A stretch of DNA of 39,570 nt, from positions 1 to 39,570 of the forward strand of contig CAJUJL010000026.1 of NCBI GenBank assembly GCA_910586725.1, written 5' to 3'. Positions within the stretch are counted from its first letter, which is position 1, and every line of letters begins with the position of its first letter. This document shows, piece by piece, positions 7,053 to 14,364 of this stretch. The stretch comes from an uncultured Lachnospiraceae bacterium. GTDB lineage: Bacteria > Bacillota > Clostridia > Lachnospirales > Lachnospiraceae. Both the position numbers and the translations under genes were made by a program. Below the pieces are notes generated by a model that saw only the letters and a program-made list of their open reading frames with translations, had not been told where the DNA came from and ran no database searches.

Positions 7053-9659
7053 CTAACCGCATTCTTCTATGTATTGTTCAAATTCTTCAAGAGTCATCAA
7101 TACTTTCCTCGGCTTTGTGCCTTCTTCCGGTCCCACAAGCCCGGCTTCCGCCAGCTGATCCATAATACGTGCAGCGCGGTTAAATCCGACTTTAAATTTT
7201 CTCTGAATCGCTCCGATGGAACCTTTTTCATTTTCAATCAGAAATTTTCCGGCTTCCCGAAACAGTATGTCTTTGTCATCCGCACCATTGGAACCGTCGG
7301 AAACAGACATGGAAATATTTTCAGACTGTTCGATCTTCTCCTGTATTTTGGGATTGTATTCTGCCATGCTGTTTTCATTTTTCAGAAATTCCACAACATC
7401 GGAAACTTCTTTGTCCGATACAAAAGCTCCCTGCACGCGCAGAGGCTTCTGGTAATTCTGGGGGAAGAAAAGCATATCGCCTTTTCCCAGTAACTTTTCC
7501 GCTCCTACCATATCCAGAATCGTTCTTGAGTCTACGCCGGAAGTCACGGCAAACGCAATGCGGGACGGCATATTCGCCTTGATTAATCCGGTAATTACGT
7601 TTACGGACGGACGCTGCGTCGCAATAATCAGATGAAGTCCTGCAGCTCTTGCCAGCTGCGCCAGACGGCAGATCGCTGTCTCCACTTCATGCGACGCTAC
7701 CATCATAAGGTCTGCAAGCTCATCTACAATGATAACAATCTGGGGCAATACCTGCGGCTTCCCGTCTCCTTCCATTTCCGAAACCGACGCTGCTTTCGCA
7801 TTGTATCCCTTTAAGTCGCGAACGCCGTATTCCGCAAATTTTCGATACCGGTCGTCCATTTCGGCAACGGCCCAGTTGAGCGCGCCGGCGGCCTTTTTTG
7901 GATCTGTGACGACGGGAATCATCAGATGCGGTATGCCATTGTACACGCTTAATTCCACAACCTTGGGATCGACCATAATCAGTTTTACATCGTCCGGATG
8001 CGCTTTATACAAAATACTCATAATAATTGTATTGATACAGACCGATTTACCGGAACCGGTAGCGCCCGCAATCAAAACATGCGGCATTTTGGCAATATCC
8101 GTGACAACCGTCTGACCGCCAATGTCCTTTCCTGCAGCAAATGCGATGTTGGATGTATTTTCCTGAAACTCTCTGGATTCGATTAACTCACGAAACATCA
8201 CCGTTACATTTTCTTTGTTGGGAATCTCAATTCCAATCGCCGCTTTTCCTGGTATCGGAGCTTCCATACGTATATCCGCCGCAGCAAGATTCAGCTTAAT
8301 GTCATCCGTAAGATTTACAATTTTGCTGACTTTTACGCCCATCTCCGGCTGAATTTCATAGCGTGTAACCGACGGGCCGCTGCTGACATTGGTAATTGTG
8401 ACATTGACGCCAAAATTTTTCAGCGTCTGCTGAAGTTTGTTTGCGGTGGCCATCAAATGCGCTTTTGAATCTCCCGTTCCCTTTGACTTTCCCTGTTTTA
8501 ATAAAGAAACCGGAGGAAAAACATATTCTTTGGATTTTTGCCGGTCTACAGAGGCATCCGTTTCTCCTGCAATGGCCGCTGCCTCATCCCTGACAGCCGG
8601 CTCATTCTTTGTTACAGGCTCATTCTTTTTCACAGGCTCCGCTTTTTTGGAGCTCCTTTGCTTTTCCTCTGTCATCCCGGCAGCGTCAGATAAAATTTCT
8701 TCCAGCATTTTGGCATCATCGTATTGGTTGGCATCTGGCTTTTCGTCAAATACAGGCCTTACCTCTTCCATTGTGACAGGTTCGATAAAAATCTCGGGCA
8801 ATGCCGGATCGGATGCAGTTTCTTCAGAGACTGGCTCTATGGATATATGCTCCGTCATCTTCACTTTTGGAAGCTTAAGATCAGGATCCGGTTTCACCTC
8901 GCTGACCTCATCTCCAAAAGGATCTTCCCTGCGTTTTAATTTGGTATCAAGCGCGACGCCTTCTATTTTTTTATCCACACGCCTTAGTTCCCGTTTTTGC
9001 TGCCTTTTCTGCTGATTTTCATGATAACGGATCGCATCTTCTCTGGCCGATTCATACACTTTCTGGCCTCCGCGCTTCATGCCGCGCAGAATAGAACGTT
9101 CGGTAATTAATACAAGCGATACCAGCATTACTGCAATCGCGATCACATAGGAACCCGGTACGCCGAAATTAGGTACGCACAGCCATACAAAAAATCCGCC
9201 AAAGGCGCCGCCGCCAATTTCTTTTTCGGAAGAATATTGATATGCAGACGAAATAATTTCTGCTGACGCCATCGTCTTATCCTGAACAATCAACTGCAAA
9301 AACATGCAAAATGCGCAAAATAAAAGTATGCTGGCAATCAATTTGAAGATAGCAAAATGATTTCTTTTATTTGAGATGAGAAAACACAAACCGATAAACA
9401 TAAGAACGGGAAAGATATAAGCCATCAGACCAAACAGGCCAAACATCAGCGAACTGGCCCAATTGCCGATTTTCCCTCCGACTCCGAAATTACTGATAAA
9501 AAGCAGTATGGACACTGCAAGTAAAATCCAAAGCGCAACTTCGCTTTCAAAAGTCAGACCCTGCGGTTTCGCAGAAGTTTTTTTTCTGCGGACCGTCTTT
9601 TTAGAAGAAGCCCTTTTTGCCGGTCTTCGTTTTGCCGGGCTTTTCTTATTTACTCCCAT
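7053..9659 (-). CDS. ftsK: FtsK/SpoIIIE-type DNA translocase
   Basis: A membrane-anchored, ATP-driven DNA pump that moves chromosomes through the closing division or sporulation septum. About 868 residues: four hydrophobic segments (~40-185), a charged linker (~200-390) with the short repeat EPVKKNEPVTKNEP, then the motor with Walker A GATGSGKS (~532-539) and Walker B IVIIVDELADLM (~642-653). A C-terminal winged-helix gamma domain (~798-850, GAIQRKFKVGFNRAARIMDQL) reads the directional DNA sequences. The start at 9659 was chosen over 9671 because GGGAG lies 5 nt before it, while the upstream ATG overlaps the uppP stop and lacks a site. Sequence alone does not separate FtsK from SpoIIIE function. 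Confidence 0.96.
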   Translation of the reverse strand: MGVNKKSPAKRRPAKRASSKKTVRRKKTSAKPQGLTFESEVALWILLAVSILLFISNFGVGGKIGNWASSLMFGLFGLMAYIFPVLMFIGLCFLISNKRNHFAIFKLIASILLFCAFCMFLQLIVQDKTMASAEIISSAYQYSSEKEIGGGAFGGFFVWLCVPNFGVPGSYVIAIAVMLVSLVLITERSILRGMKRGGQKVYESAREDAIRYHENQQKRQQKRELRRVDKKIEGVALDTKLKRREDPFGDEVSEVKPDPDLKLPKVKMTEHISIEPVSEETASDPALPEIFIEPVTMEEVRPVFDEKPDANQYDDAKMLEEILSDAAGMTEEKQRSSKKAEPVKKNEPVTKNEPAVRDEAAAIAGETDASVDRQKSKEYVFPPVSLLKQGKSKGTGDSKAHLMATANKLQQTLKNFGVNVTITNVSSGPSVTRYEIQPEMGVKVSKIVNLTDDIKLNLAAADIRMEAPIPGKAAIGIEIPNKENVTVMFRELIESREFQENTSNIAFAAGKDIGGQTVVTDIAKMPHVLIAGATGSGKSVCINTIIMSILYKAHPDDVKLIMVDPKVVELSVYNGIPHLMIPVVTDPKKAAGALNWAVAEMDDRYRKFAEYGVRDLKGYNAKAASVSEMEGDGKPQVLPQIVIIVDELADLMMVASHEVETAICRLAQLARAAGLHLIIATQRPSVNVITGLIKANMPSRIAFAVTSGVDSRTILDMVGAEKLLGKGDMLFFPQNYQKPLRVQGAFVSDKEVSDVVEFLKNENSMAEYNPKIQEKIEQSENISMSVSDGSNGADDKDILFREAGKFLIENEKGSIGAIQRKFKVGFNRAARIMDQLAEAGLVGPEEGTKPRKVLMTLEEFEQYIEECG

Positions 9660-9671
9660 AATTTCTCCCAT

Positions 9672-10550
9672 CTATGCCGCATAAAAATATCCTCCAATAG
9701 AAACAAATCCAATAATCAGACAATAAATTGAAAAAATCGTAAATTTTCTTCTTTTTACGACAACAAGCATTGTTCTGATGCAGATATACCCTACGACTGC
9801 CGCACAAATAACGCCCGCAATGTAGGCGCCAAGATCAGATGCAGTTATATTTTCAACGGAAACATCTGTGATTTTAAGAACCACTGCTCCAAGAACTGCC
9901 GGTATGGACATAATAAAAGAATATTTTACGGCAAATTTTCGGTTAAATTTGCTTAACAAACAGGCTGTAATTGTAGTTCCCGACCTGGATAATCCCGGTA
10001 AAGTGGCAAATCCCTGGCATATCCCGATAAAAAATGCGTTGGAATAGGTGACGTTTCTGGGCGTTTTCATCCCGTCGTCTATCCGGTCTGACACAAACAA
10101 AAGAACTGCTGTAAAAACAAGACAGCTGCCTGTCACAAGAAGAACCGAAGACGCGGCTTCAACGACGTCCGCCGCAACATATCCGATAATTCCGGTCGGT
10201 ATCGTAGATACGATAACCAGCATCACAAACTTGCGGTAACTGCTGTCAATCAGCCTGTGATAAGGTTCATCTTTTTTGAGAAACACATTTCCCGCAAAAA
10301 TCATGATATTTCGAAAAAAATCTCCAACAATTCCGAACCCTTCCGTGACCATACGGAAAATATCCTTATAGAATACGGCAAATACGGCAAGCAGCGTTCC
10401 CAAATGCAAAAGAACATCAAAAAACATGCCTGTTTCCGTATTTACATCAAATAATATTTTAAATAACGATAAATGTCCGGAACTGCTTACCGGCAAAAAT
10501 TCCGTTAAACCCTGTATCACTCCCATGAGCACTGCATCCAAAAATGACAT
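9672..10550 (-). CDS. uppP: Undecaprenyl-diphosphatase UppP (BacA)
   Basis: Removes a phosphate from undecaprenyl diphosphate to recycle the lipid carrier for peptidoglycan and other wall polymers. It is an integral membrane protein of 292 residues with about eight hydrophobic segments. The family signatures are GVIQGLTEFLPVSSSGHL (residues 10-27, with the catalytic Glu/Ser/His region) and QGFATLPGLSRSGTTI (~177-192, containing the conserved SRSG arginine). CAGGAGG precedes the ATG, and a sigma-A-like promoter lies 40-70 nt upstream. It is the first gene of the unit that continues into ftsK, fhs and folD. Over-expression of this family gives bacitracin tolerance in other bacteria. Confidence 0.97.
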   Translation of the reverse strand: MSFLDAVLMGVIQGLTEFLPVSSSGHLSLFKILFDVNTETGMFFDVLLHLGTLLAVFAVFYKDIFRMVTEGFGIVGDFFRNIMIFAGNVFLKKDEPYHRLIDSSYRKFVMLVIVSTIPTGIIGYVAADVVEAASSVLLVTGSCLVFTAVLLFVSDRIDDGMKTPRNVTYSNAFFIGICQGFATLPGLSRSGTTITACLLSKFNRKFAVKYSFIMSIPAVLGAVVLKITDVSVENITASDLGAYIAGVICAAVVGYICIRTMLVVVKRRKFTIFSIYCLIIGFVSIGGYFYAA

Positions 10551-10588
10551 ATCCGCCTCCTGTTAGTAGCTAAAATTCATTCTTTCCT

Positions 10589-10617
10589 AGTCTAACATAC
10601 TTTTTTTAAAATGTCAT
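10589..10617 (-). promoter_or_regulatory. Sigma-A-like promoter for the uppP-to-rlmH unit
   Basis: On the minus strand ATGACA (10617-10612), a 17-bp spacer and TAGACT (10594-10589) match the vegetative consensus at most positions. It lies 39 nt before the uppP start, with no other promoter evident in the gap. The rest of 10618-10670 is very AT-rich and shared with the divergent rpmB promoter. Confidence 0.6.
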
Positions 10618-10670
10618 TATGTTGTTTTTATAAATAATAAATCGAAAATAGAATTTTTTAGAAAAATTTC

Positions 10671-10699
10671 TTGCATTATGATATTTGATCTGCTAGAAT
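10671..10699 (+). promoter_or_regulatory. Sigma-A-like promoter for rpmB
   Basis: TTGCAT (10671-10676), a spacer of exactly 17 bp and TAGAAT (10694-10699). The leader that follows (about 60 nt) includes a small GGTA/TACC hairpin near 10723-10732 and ends in the AAGGAGG ribosome binding site of rpmB. An A/T-rich UP-like stretch precedes the -35. Confidence 0.7.
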
Positions 10700-10768
10700 A
10701 ATCATGTTATGAGCTTACGGCATGGTAAATACCACCGATAAACTTAGTAAATGCAAGGAGGTGCAGTT

Positions 10769-10954
10769 ATGGCAAAGTGTTCCGTTTGCGGAAAAAGCGT
10801 TCATTTCGGTAATAATGTGAGCCATTCTCATAAAAAGACAAATAGAATGTGGAAATCAAACATCAAACGTGTAAGATGCAAAGTAAATGGAGTTTCGAAA
10901 AGGTTATATGTATGTACCCGCTGTTTAAAAAGCGGAAAAGTTGAGCGTGTATAA
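10769..10954 (+). CDS. rpmB: 50S ribosomal protein L28
   Basis: A small structural protein of the large ribosomal subunit. From the ATG at 10769 it is 61 residues (MAKCSVCGKSVHFGNNVSHS...), typical for Firmicute L28. The start was chosen because AAGGAGG lies 6 nt upstream, whereas the earlier ATG at 10751 overlaps this site. It carries the zinc-binding (C+) Cys pattern: C4-x-x-C7 near the N-terminus and a second C-x-x-C (YVCTRCLKSGK) near the C-terminus. The motif SHSHKKTNRMWKSNI is diagnostic. It is monocistronic, with its own promoter and a terminator 30 nt past the stop. Confidence 0.97.
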   Translation: MAKCSVCGKSVHFGNNVSHSHKKTNRMWKSNIKRVRCKVNGVSKRLYVCTRCLKSGKVERV

Positions 10955-10978
10955 AATTTTGAAGCACAACAATGATAA

Positions 10979-11018
10979 AAGAGGAACACTTCACCAGGAA
11001 GATGTTTCTCTTTTTTTC
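10979..11018 (+). terminator. Rho-independent terminator of rpmB
   Basis: AGAGGAACA-CTTC pairs with GAAGATGTTTCTCT around an ACCAG loop, with one bulge and one G-T pair, and is followed by a run of seven T. It starts about 25 nt after the rpmB stop codon. Confidence 0.8.
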
Positions 11019-11046
11019 TCTTTTTTAGATTTTTTTCAGAAAACTA

Positions 11047-11077
11047 TTGACCTTATACCTGCTATATCCCTTATATT
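11047..11077 (+). promoter_or_regulatory. Candidate MerR-type promoter (long spacer) before the merR gene
   Basis: TTGACC (11047-11052) is separated from TATATT (11072-11077) by 19 bp. This is longer than the 17 bp seen at most other promoters in the window and typical of promoters that MerR-family proteins activate by DNA distortion. The spacer (TTATACCTGCTATATCCC) has partial dyad character. It lies 45 nt before the merR start, consistent with autoregulation. Another -10 (TTATAT, spacer 18) is possible. Confidence 0.4.
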
Positions 11078-11121
11078 CTAACCAGGAAACACATCAAACC
11101 CTATCAGAAAGGAGACTTTTT

Positions 11122-11970
11122 ATGAACATCAAAGAAGTGGAGCTGCTAACTCAGATTTCAAAACAGAATATCCGCTTTTATGAAAAAAAAGGACTGCTTC
11201 ATCCAAAAAGAAATGAGGAAAACAGCTATCGTGAATATAGTCCGGAGGATGTGGAACGTTTAAAGCAAATTAAAATTTTCCGCAAATTAGATGTATCTCT
11301 TGAAAATATTCAAAAAATTCTGGACGGAGAAGATATGAATACAATTCTAAAAGAACATCTTCATCTTCTGGAAGAAAAACAAAACGAACTGGACGCAGCC
11401 ATTCAGATGTGCAATTTCCTTCTGCAAACGCAGACAGATTCTATCGATACGGAAGCAATACTTTCCAGGATAGAAAATATAGAACGCAAGGGAGGACATT
11501 TTATGAGTATTGTATACGATTATAAAAAAATTGCAAAAGCCGAATCCAAACGAAAATTTTCGTTTCAGCCAGATACAATGGTGATGAATTCCGAAGAATT
11601 CAAAGAAGCTCTCGAAAAATACGGCGAGGAGAACAACCTGAATCTCATCGTGACCCAGGAAGGAATGTATCCCAAATTTGAAATTGACGGCCTGGAATAT
11701 GAAGCGAACCGACAATTCTTCAGATATGGCGCGGTCATCTGCTGTGAATTAACGCATCCGGAAATGCTGAAAGACGAATATCGGGATATAGATGAAAAAC
11801 GCAGCCGGAAATTACGCAATTTCTATCGTGCATGCAATGTGCTGGCTCTTCCCATCGCCCTGTTTTTGTTTTTTGCCATTACAAGAGGAAATCTTTTGTT
11901 CGCCGGACTTCTGACGATTATGGAATTGCCATTCCTGTGGTTTACATTCCGGAATTTCCGTATGAAGTAA
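11122..11970 (+). CDS. MerR-family regulator with a membrane-embedded C-terminus
   Basis: 282 residues. The first ~70 form a MerR winged helix-turn-helix (NIRFYEKKGLLHP at 16-28, REYSPEDVERLKQIKIFRKLD at ~37-57). A predicted coiled-coil dimerisation helix follows at ~75-108. From residue 128 there is an unrecognised soluble segment, then two hydrophobic helices at ~238-254 and ~258-275. A membrane-bound regulator is therefore inferred. The start at 11122 follows AAAGGAG; the longer reading from 11047 begins inside the promoter. An in-frame ATG at 11503 (residue 128) has its own strong AAGGGAGG site. No metal-binding or drug-binding residues of known MerR types are recognised, so the inducer is unknown. 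No target gene is adjacent except the small membrane protein on the other strand. Confidence 0.85.
   Translation: MNIKEVELLTQISKQNIRFYEKKGLLHPKRNEENSYREYSPEDVERLKQIKIFRKLDVSLENIQKILDGEDMNTILKEHLHLLEEKQNELDAAIQMCNFLLQTQTDSIDTEAILSRIENIERKGGHFMSIVYDYKKIAKAESKRKFSFQPDTMVMNSEEFKEALEKYGEENNLNLIVTQEGMYPKFEIDGLEYEANRQFFRYGAVICCELTHPEMLKDEYRDIDEKRSRKLRNFYRACNVLALPIALFLFFAITRGNLLFAGLLTIMELPFLWFTFRNFRMK
11490..11503 (+). promoter_or_regulatory. Internal ribosome binding site and in-frame start within the merR gene
   Basis: GGGAGG (about 11490-11495) is followed 7 nt later by an ATG at 11503 that is exactly in frame (codon 128). The site is stronger than the one at the annotated gene start. Initiation here would give a 155-residue protein starting MSIVYDYKKIAK, with the soluble segment and two membrane helices but no DNA-binding domain. 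Confidence 0.5.
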
Positions 11971-11987
11971 GCGTAAGCTTCTGTGGT

Positions 11988-12125
11988 TTAACAACAAAAC
12001 AGAAAGTAACCGAAGATCATACAGGCGCAAATCAGCACAAACGCCAAAAACTCGCTTTCTATCACCCACATAAGAAGCATTCCAAAACCAATGCAGAACA
12101 ATGAATAGCCAATGAGCTTTTTCAT
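11988..12125 (-). CDS. Small (45-residue) membrane protein
   Basis: The reading frame starts MKKLIGYSLFCIGFGMLLMW and ends FGYFLFCC. It has a Lys-rich start and two closely spaced hydrophobic helices (about residues 5-21 and 27-44) divided by IESE, typical of short hairpin membrane proteins found in clostridia. GGGGG lies about 10 nt before the ATG, a mediocre ribosome binding site. It is tail-to-tail with merR (17 bp between stops) and directly follows the hairpin at 12143-12178. No function can be assigned. The coherent two-helix pattern and resemblance to short clostridial membrane proteins argue that it is real. Confidence 0.6.
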   Translation of the reverse strand: MKKLIGYSLFCIGFGMLLMWVIESEFLAFVLICACMIFGYFLFCC

Positions 12126-12142
12126 TTTCTTATTTACCCCCA

Positions 12143-12178
12143 AAAAAGATGCATATATATTACTATATGCATCTTTTT
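12143..12178 (-). terminator. Strong hairpin between gerW and the small membrane protein gene
   Basis: A perfect 15-bp stem (AAAAAGATGCATATA and TATATGCATCTTTTT) with a 6-nt loop is followed on the minus strand by a T run and GGGGG. It lies about 60 nt after the gerW stop and works as a terminator for that unit. On the plus strand it could also terminate read-through from merR. Because it lies just before the small gene at 11988-12125, it may act as an attenuator for it. Confidence 0.75.
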
Positions 12179-12239
12179 CGAAATTTTCTCTGATTTTTAA
12201 ATTTCATGTACTGATACGAAAAGTTTTGATCCACACACG

Positions 12240-12656
12240 CTATTTCACAGAATCCGAAAGAATATCTTCCATCGCTTTTCCCGCTTCTTCTTTTGCAATG
12301 ACATCTTCTTCCACGGTCTTATCTCCCCTGCTTGTAAATTTATTGACGAAATCAGGCACCATGTCTAAAACCTTTGTAATGCCGTCCTGATTTTTTACAT
12401 TTACCAGCTTCGTCGTCCCATTGGAAATAACGAGCACAGCGCTTGGCATAACTTTTCCACCCATACCGCCGCCGCCGTTGTTCTGCTTGTCCCTGGCAAA
12501 AACGCCCGCCGCAACTCCAAAAGAAACGTCTACAAGCGGAAGGATAATCGTATCTCCGATGTGAATCGCTTCCCCTACGACTGTTTTGGTTGTAATAAAA
12601 CTGTCCATTCCCTTGAACAAAGACTCCACTGTTGCATTAAATGCATTATCTGACAT
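12240..12656 (-). CDS. gerW: GerW (YtfJ) family sporulation protein
   Basis: 138 residues, usual for the family. In Bacillus, GerW (YtfJ) is made in the forespore and needed for normal germination with some nutrients; the biochemical role is not established. Visible family features are the N-terminal GMDSFITTKTVVGEAIHIGDTIILPLVDVSFGV region, the glycine-rich NNGGGGMGGKVMPSAVLVI and the GTTKLVNVKNQDGITKVLDMVPDF segment. AGGAGG precedes the ATG. It lies 12 nt downstream of the DUF2953 gene, reproducing the ytfI-ytfJ order of Bacillus, and it is followed by a strong hairpin. Confidence 0.93.
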   Translation of the reverse strand: MSDNAFNATVESLFKGMDSFITTKTVVGEAIHIGDTIILPLVDVSFGVAAGVFARDKQNNGGGGMGGKVMPSAVLVISNGTTKLVNVKNQDGITKVLDMVPDFVNKFTSRGDKTVEEDVIAKEEAGKAMEDILSDSVK

Positions 12657-12668
12657 TGAAAAAACCTC

Positions 12669-13478
12669 CTATTTTCTGAATTTATATAATAATCTTTTGA
12701 TATTCCTGTCACAAATCAGGCGTATCATACTAACAAAAAAACGAAACATCGTCACATGCCCCTTTGCCAGCAGACTGCCTTTGATATAAAATTTCTCTGA
12801 TGCAAAATCCGGATAAATATGCGCGTCATAGCGGTAAATTACCGGAAACAGGCTAAGCGCGCCCGTTACGGTTCCGGTCATTGACGGATCTCCGGTGGAA
12901 AAAACTATTTCCGCTTCGATTCTCTTTGGCTTTAAATGAGAGATCAGATAACAGAATTCTCTCCAGAGATGGGAAATCGCCTGATGGTTCCCGGAATCGG
13001 TAAGTTCTGTTTTTATCTGCGCAAATTTGCTTTTAAAACCATCTTTTGCTTCTCTTTTCTTCTTGTGCTTTCGTTTGGACGCCGGCTTTCGCTCCTGAAA
13101 TTCATACTCAGGCTCACCGGAAACCGTCAGATCCGGTTCTTTTGCGTCCGGTTTCTCTGCTGTTTCGGGTTCTGATTCAGAACGACACGCTTCTTCTTCA
13201 AAAGCGCTCTCCTTTTCCTGCACATTTGGCCGCTGCGTGCCAAATTCCTTCGGAATGCCAAATATGCGGATTCGAATGCGCATATTGCCGCCCTCTTTTT
13301 GAAAGCCAATCCGTATCAAATGAAACAGCCACCAAAAATGTCCCTCTGCGGATATTTCTTCCTGTACCTCTCCCCTTACCCGGTAAAAAACTGGATGAAA
13401 CAGAATAAGCGCCGCCAGCACAAAAATTACCAATAAAAGAATGCCTGTTATTTTTAAAATAATAAGAAGAATACTCAT
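12669..13478 (-). CDS. DUF2953 (YtfI-like) membrane-anchored protein
   Basis: 269 residues. An N-terminal hydrophobic helix (residues ~4-27) is followed by HPVFYRVRGEVQ..GHFWWLFHLIRI, the start of the DUF2953 domain. A long Glu/Lys-rich, low-complexity insert (~85-150) separates this from the second half (IEAEIVFSTGDPSMTGTVTGALSLFPVIY, ~185-215). The protein ends with a basic helix. The neighbour gerW and the ytfI-ytfJ order in Bacillus support this call and hint at a sporulation link. Its ATG overlaps the stop of the upstream gene by four bases (ATGA). Molecular function is unknown. Confidence 0.88.
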   Translation of the reverse strand: MSILLIILKITGILLLVIFVLAALILFHPVFYRVRGEVQEEISAEGHFWWLFHLIRIGFQKEGGNMRIRIRIFGIPKEFGTQRPNVQEKESAFEEEACRSESEPETAEKPDAKEPDLTVSGEPEYEFQERKPASKRKHKKKREAKDGFKSKFAQIKTELTDSGNHQAISHLWREFCYLISHLKPKRIEAEIVFSTGDPSMTGTVTGALSLFPVIYRYDAHIYPDFASEKFYIKGSLLAKGHVTMFRFFVSMIRLICDRNIKRLLYKFRK

Positions 13479-13801
13479 GTGTCTGATCTTCCTTTTTGGT
13501 GAATATAGCTCCTTATGTCAAAGCCGCCGGTATTTCTGTATACGTCGCTGACAATGTGTCCTGCCACTTCCATCGCTTTATTATAACTTCCGGCCAGTCC
13601 GACAATGTAAAGATTTTTCTTCGGGTAGCGCTTCTGCAGCAATTCCCATGACGGTATAATGTCTAAAAGATTTTTCTCATTGGAAGCAAGCGTAATCACA
13701 TAGACACGAAGCATACCTGCACGATGCATGATTTTCCATTTGATCTTTTTTTGTCTGCGCCGGGTTTTCTCATCTGTATACAAACTGTTATGCCATTTCA
13801 T
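13475..13801 (-). CDS. Conserved hypothetical protein upstream of the DUF2953/gerW pair
   Basis: 108 residues with a basic N-terminal third (KTRRRQKKIKWKI), then an alternating pattern (LRVYVITLASNEKNLLDIIPSW, LYIVGLAGSYNKAMEVAGHIVSDVYRNTGGFDI) that looks like a small alpha/beta domain. No known catalytic motif is visible. GGGGA lies 8 nt before the ATG. The four-base overlap with the DUF2953 gene and the 29-nt gap after the NUDIX gene place it in the same unit as gerW, so a role in sporulation is a guess from context only. A later start at MHRAGML is possible. Confidence 0.75.
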   Translation of the reverse strand: MKWHNSLYTDEKTRRRQKKIKWKIMHRAGMLRVYVITLASNEKNLLDIIPSWELLQKRYPKKNLYIVGLAGSYNKAMEVAGHIVSDVYRNTGGFDIRSYIHQKGRSDT

Positions 13802-13830
13802 GCAAAATCCCCATCATTTCTGTCATAGTA

Positions 13831-14283
13831 TTAAAAATATTTATGACTGCCCCACAAATTACTTTTTCTCAAATCAAGATATTCATTGTAAGCTTTCTCT
13901 AAAATCTGCTTTTCATTTGTAAACTTTAAAAGATGATATGCCTCATGAAATTTGTAATAACCGGAATCGGCAAAATATTCTTCACGCTGTGGTTTGCTGT
14001 AATAACTGTCCGCCATCATCAGATACCAGTGCACTTCTTTTTCAACCGTATCTTCCGGTACCGTAAAAGAGTACTGACTCTTTCCCACATACTTAATGAT
14101 GGATGCCTTTGCACCTGTTTCTTCCAATACTTCACGAATTGCCGTTTCTTTATATTCCTCTCCAGGTTCCACCGTTCCCTTGGGCAGAACCCATCCTTCA
14201 TACTTATTTTTATAATTTTTATAAAGCACCAGAATCTTTCCACGAAAAATTACCACACCACCACAGCTCGTTGCTTCTATCAT
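13831..14283 (-). CDS. NUDIX hydrolase
   Basis: 150 residues with a perfect Nudix box, G36-x5-E42-x7-R50-E51-V-L-E54-E55-x-G57, which binds the metal and hydrolyses nucleoside diphosphate-linked substrates. The surroundings (GGVVIFRGKILVLYKN, GWVLPKGTVEPGE) resemble the bis(5'-nucleosyl)-tetraphosphatase/MutT-like subgroup, but the substrate cannot be set from sequence. GGGAGG precedes the ATG and a good vegetative promoter lies 40-68 nt upstream, so it starts the unit that runs into the hypothetical gene, DUF2953 and gerW. A housekeeping nucleotide-sanitising role is the simplest inference. Confidence 0.93.
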   Translation of the reverse strand: MIEATSCGGVVIFRGKILVLYKNYKNKYEGWVLPKGTVEPGEEYKETAIREVLEETGAKASIIKYVGKSQYSFTVPEDTVEKEVHWYLMMADSYYSKPQREEYFADSGYYKFHEAYHLLKFTNEKQILEKAYNEYLDLRKSNLWGSHKYF

Positions 14284-14322
14284 TGCAATACCTCCCGATG
14301 TGGTTTTTTAAACTTATGAATA

Positions 14323-14351
14323 AGTATACCCCTTTTTCAGAATACATGCAA
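14323..14351 (-). promoter_or_regulatory. Sigma-A-like promoter for the NUDIX-to-gerW unit
   Basis: Minus strand: TTGCAT (14351-14346), 17-bp spacer, TATACT (14328-14323). It is located 40 nt before the NUDIX start codon and just past the PBP gene end. Confidence 0.75.
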
Positions 14352-14364
14352 GAACTCTCTTCTT

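Noticed and set aside
8580..8660. Repeat in the ftsK linker as a mobile or CRISPR-like repeat
   Set aside because: It is an in-frame EPVKKNEPVTKNEP coding repeat within a disordered linker, common in FtsK proteins.
10700..10768. Riboswitch or ribosomal-protein leader in front of rpmB
   Set aside because: Only a tiny GGTA/TACC hairpin is visible, and no known riboswitch core could be recognised.
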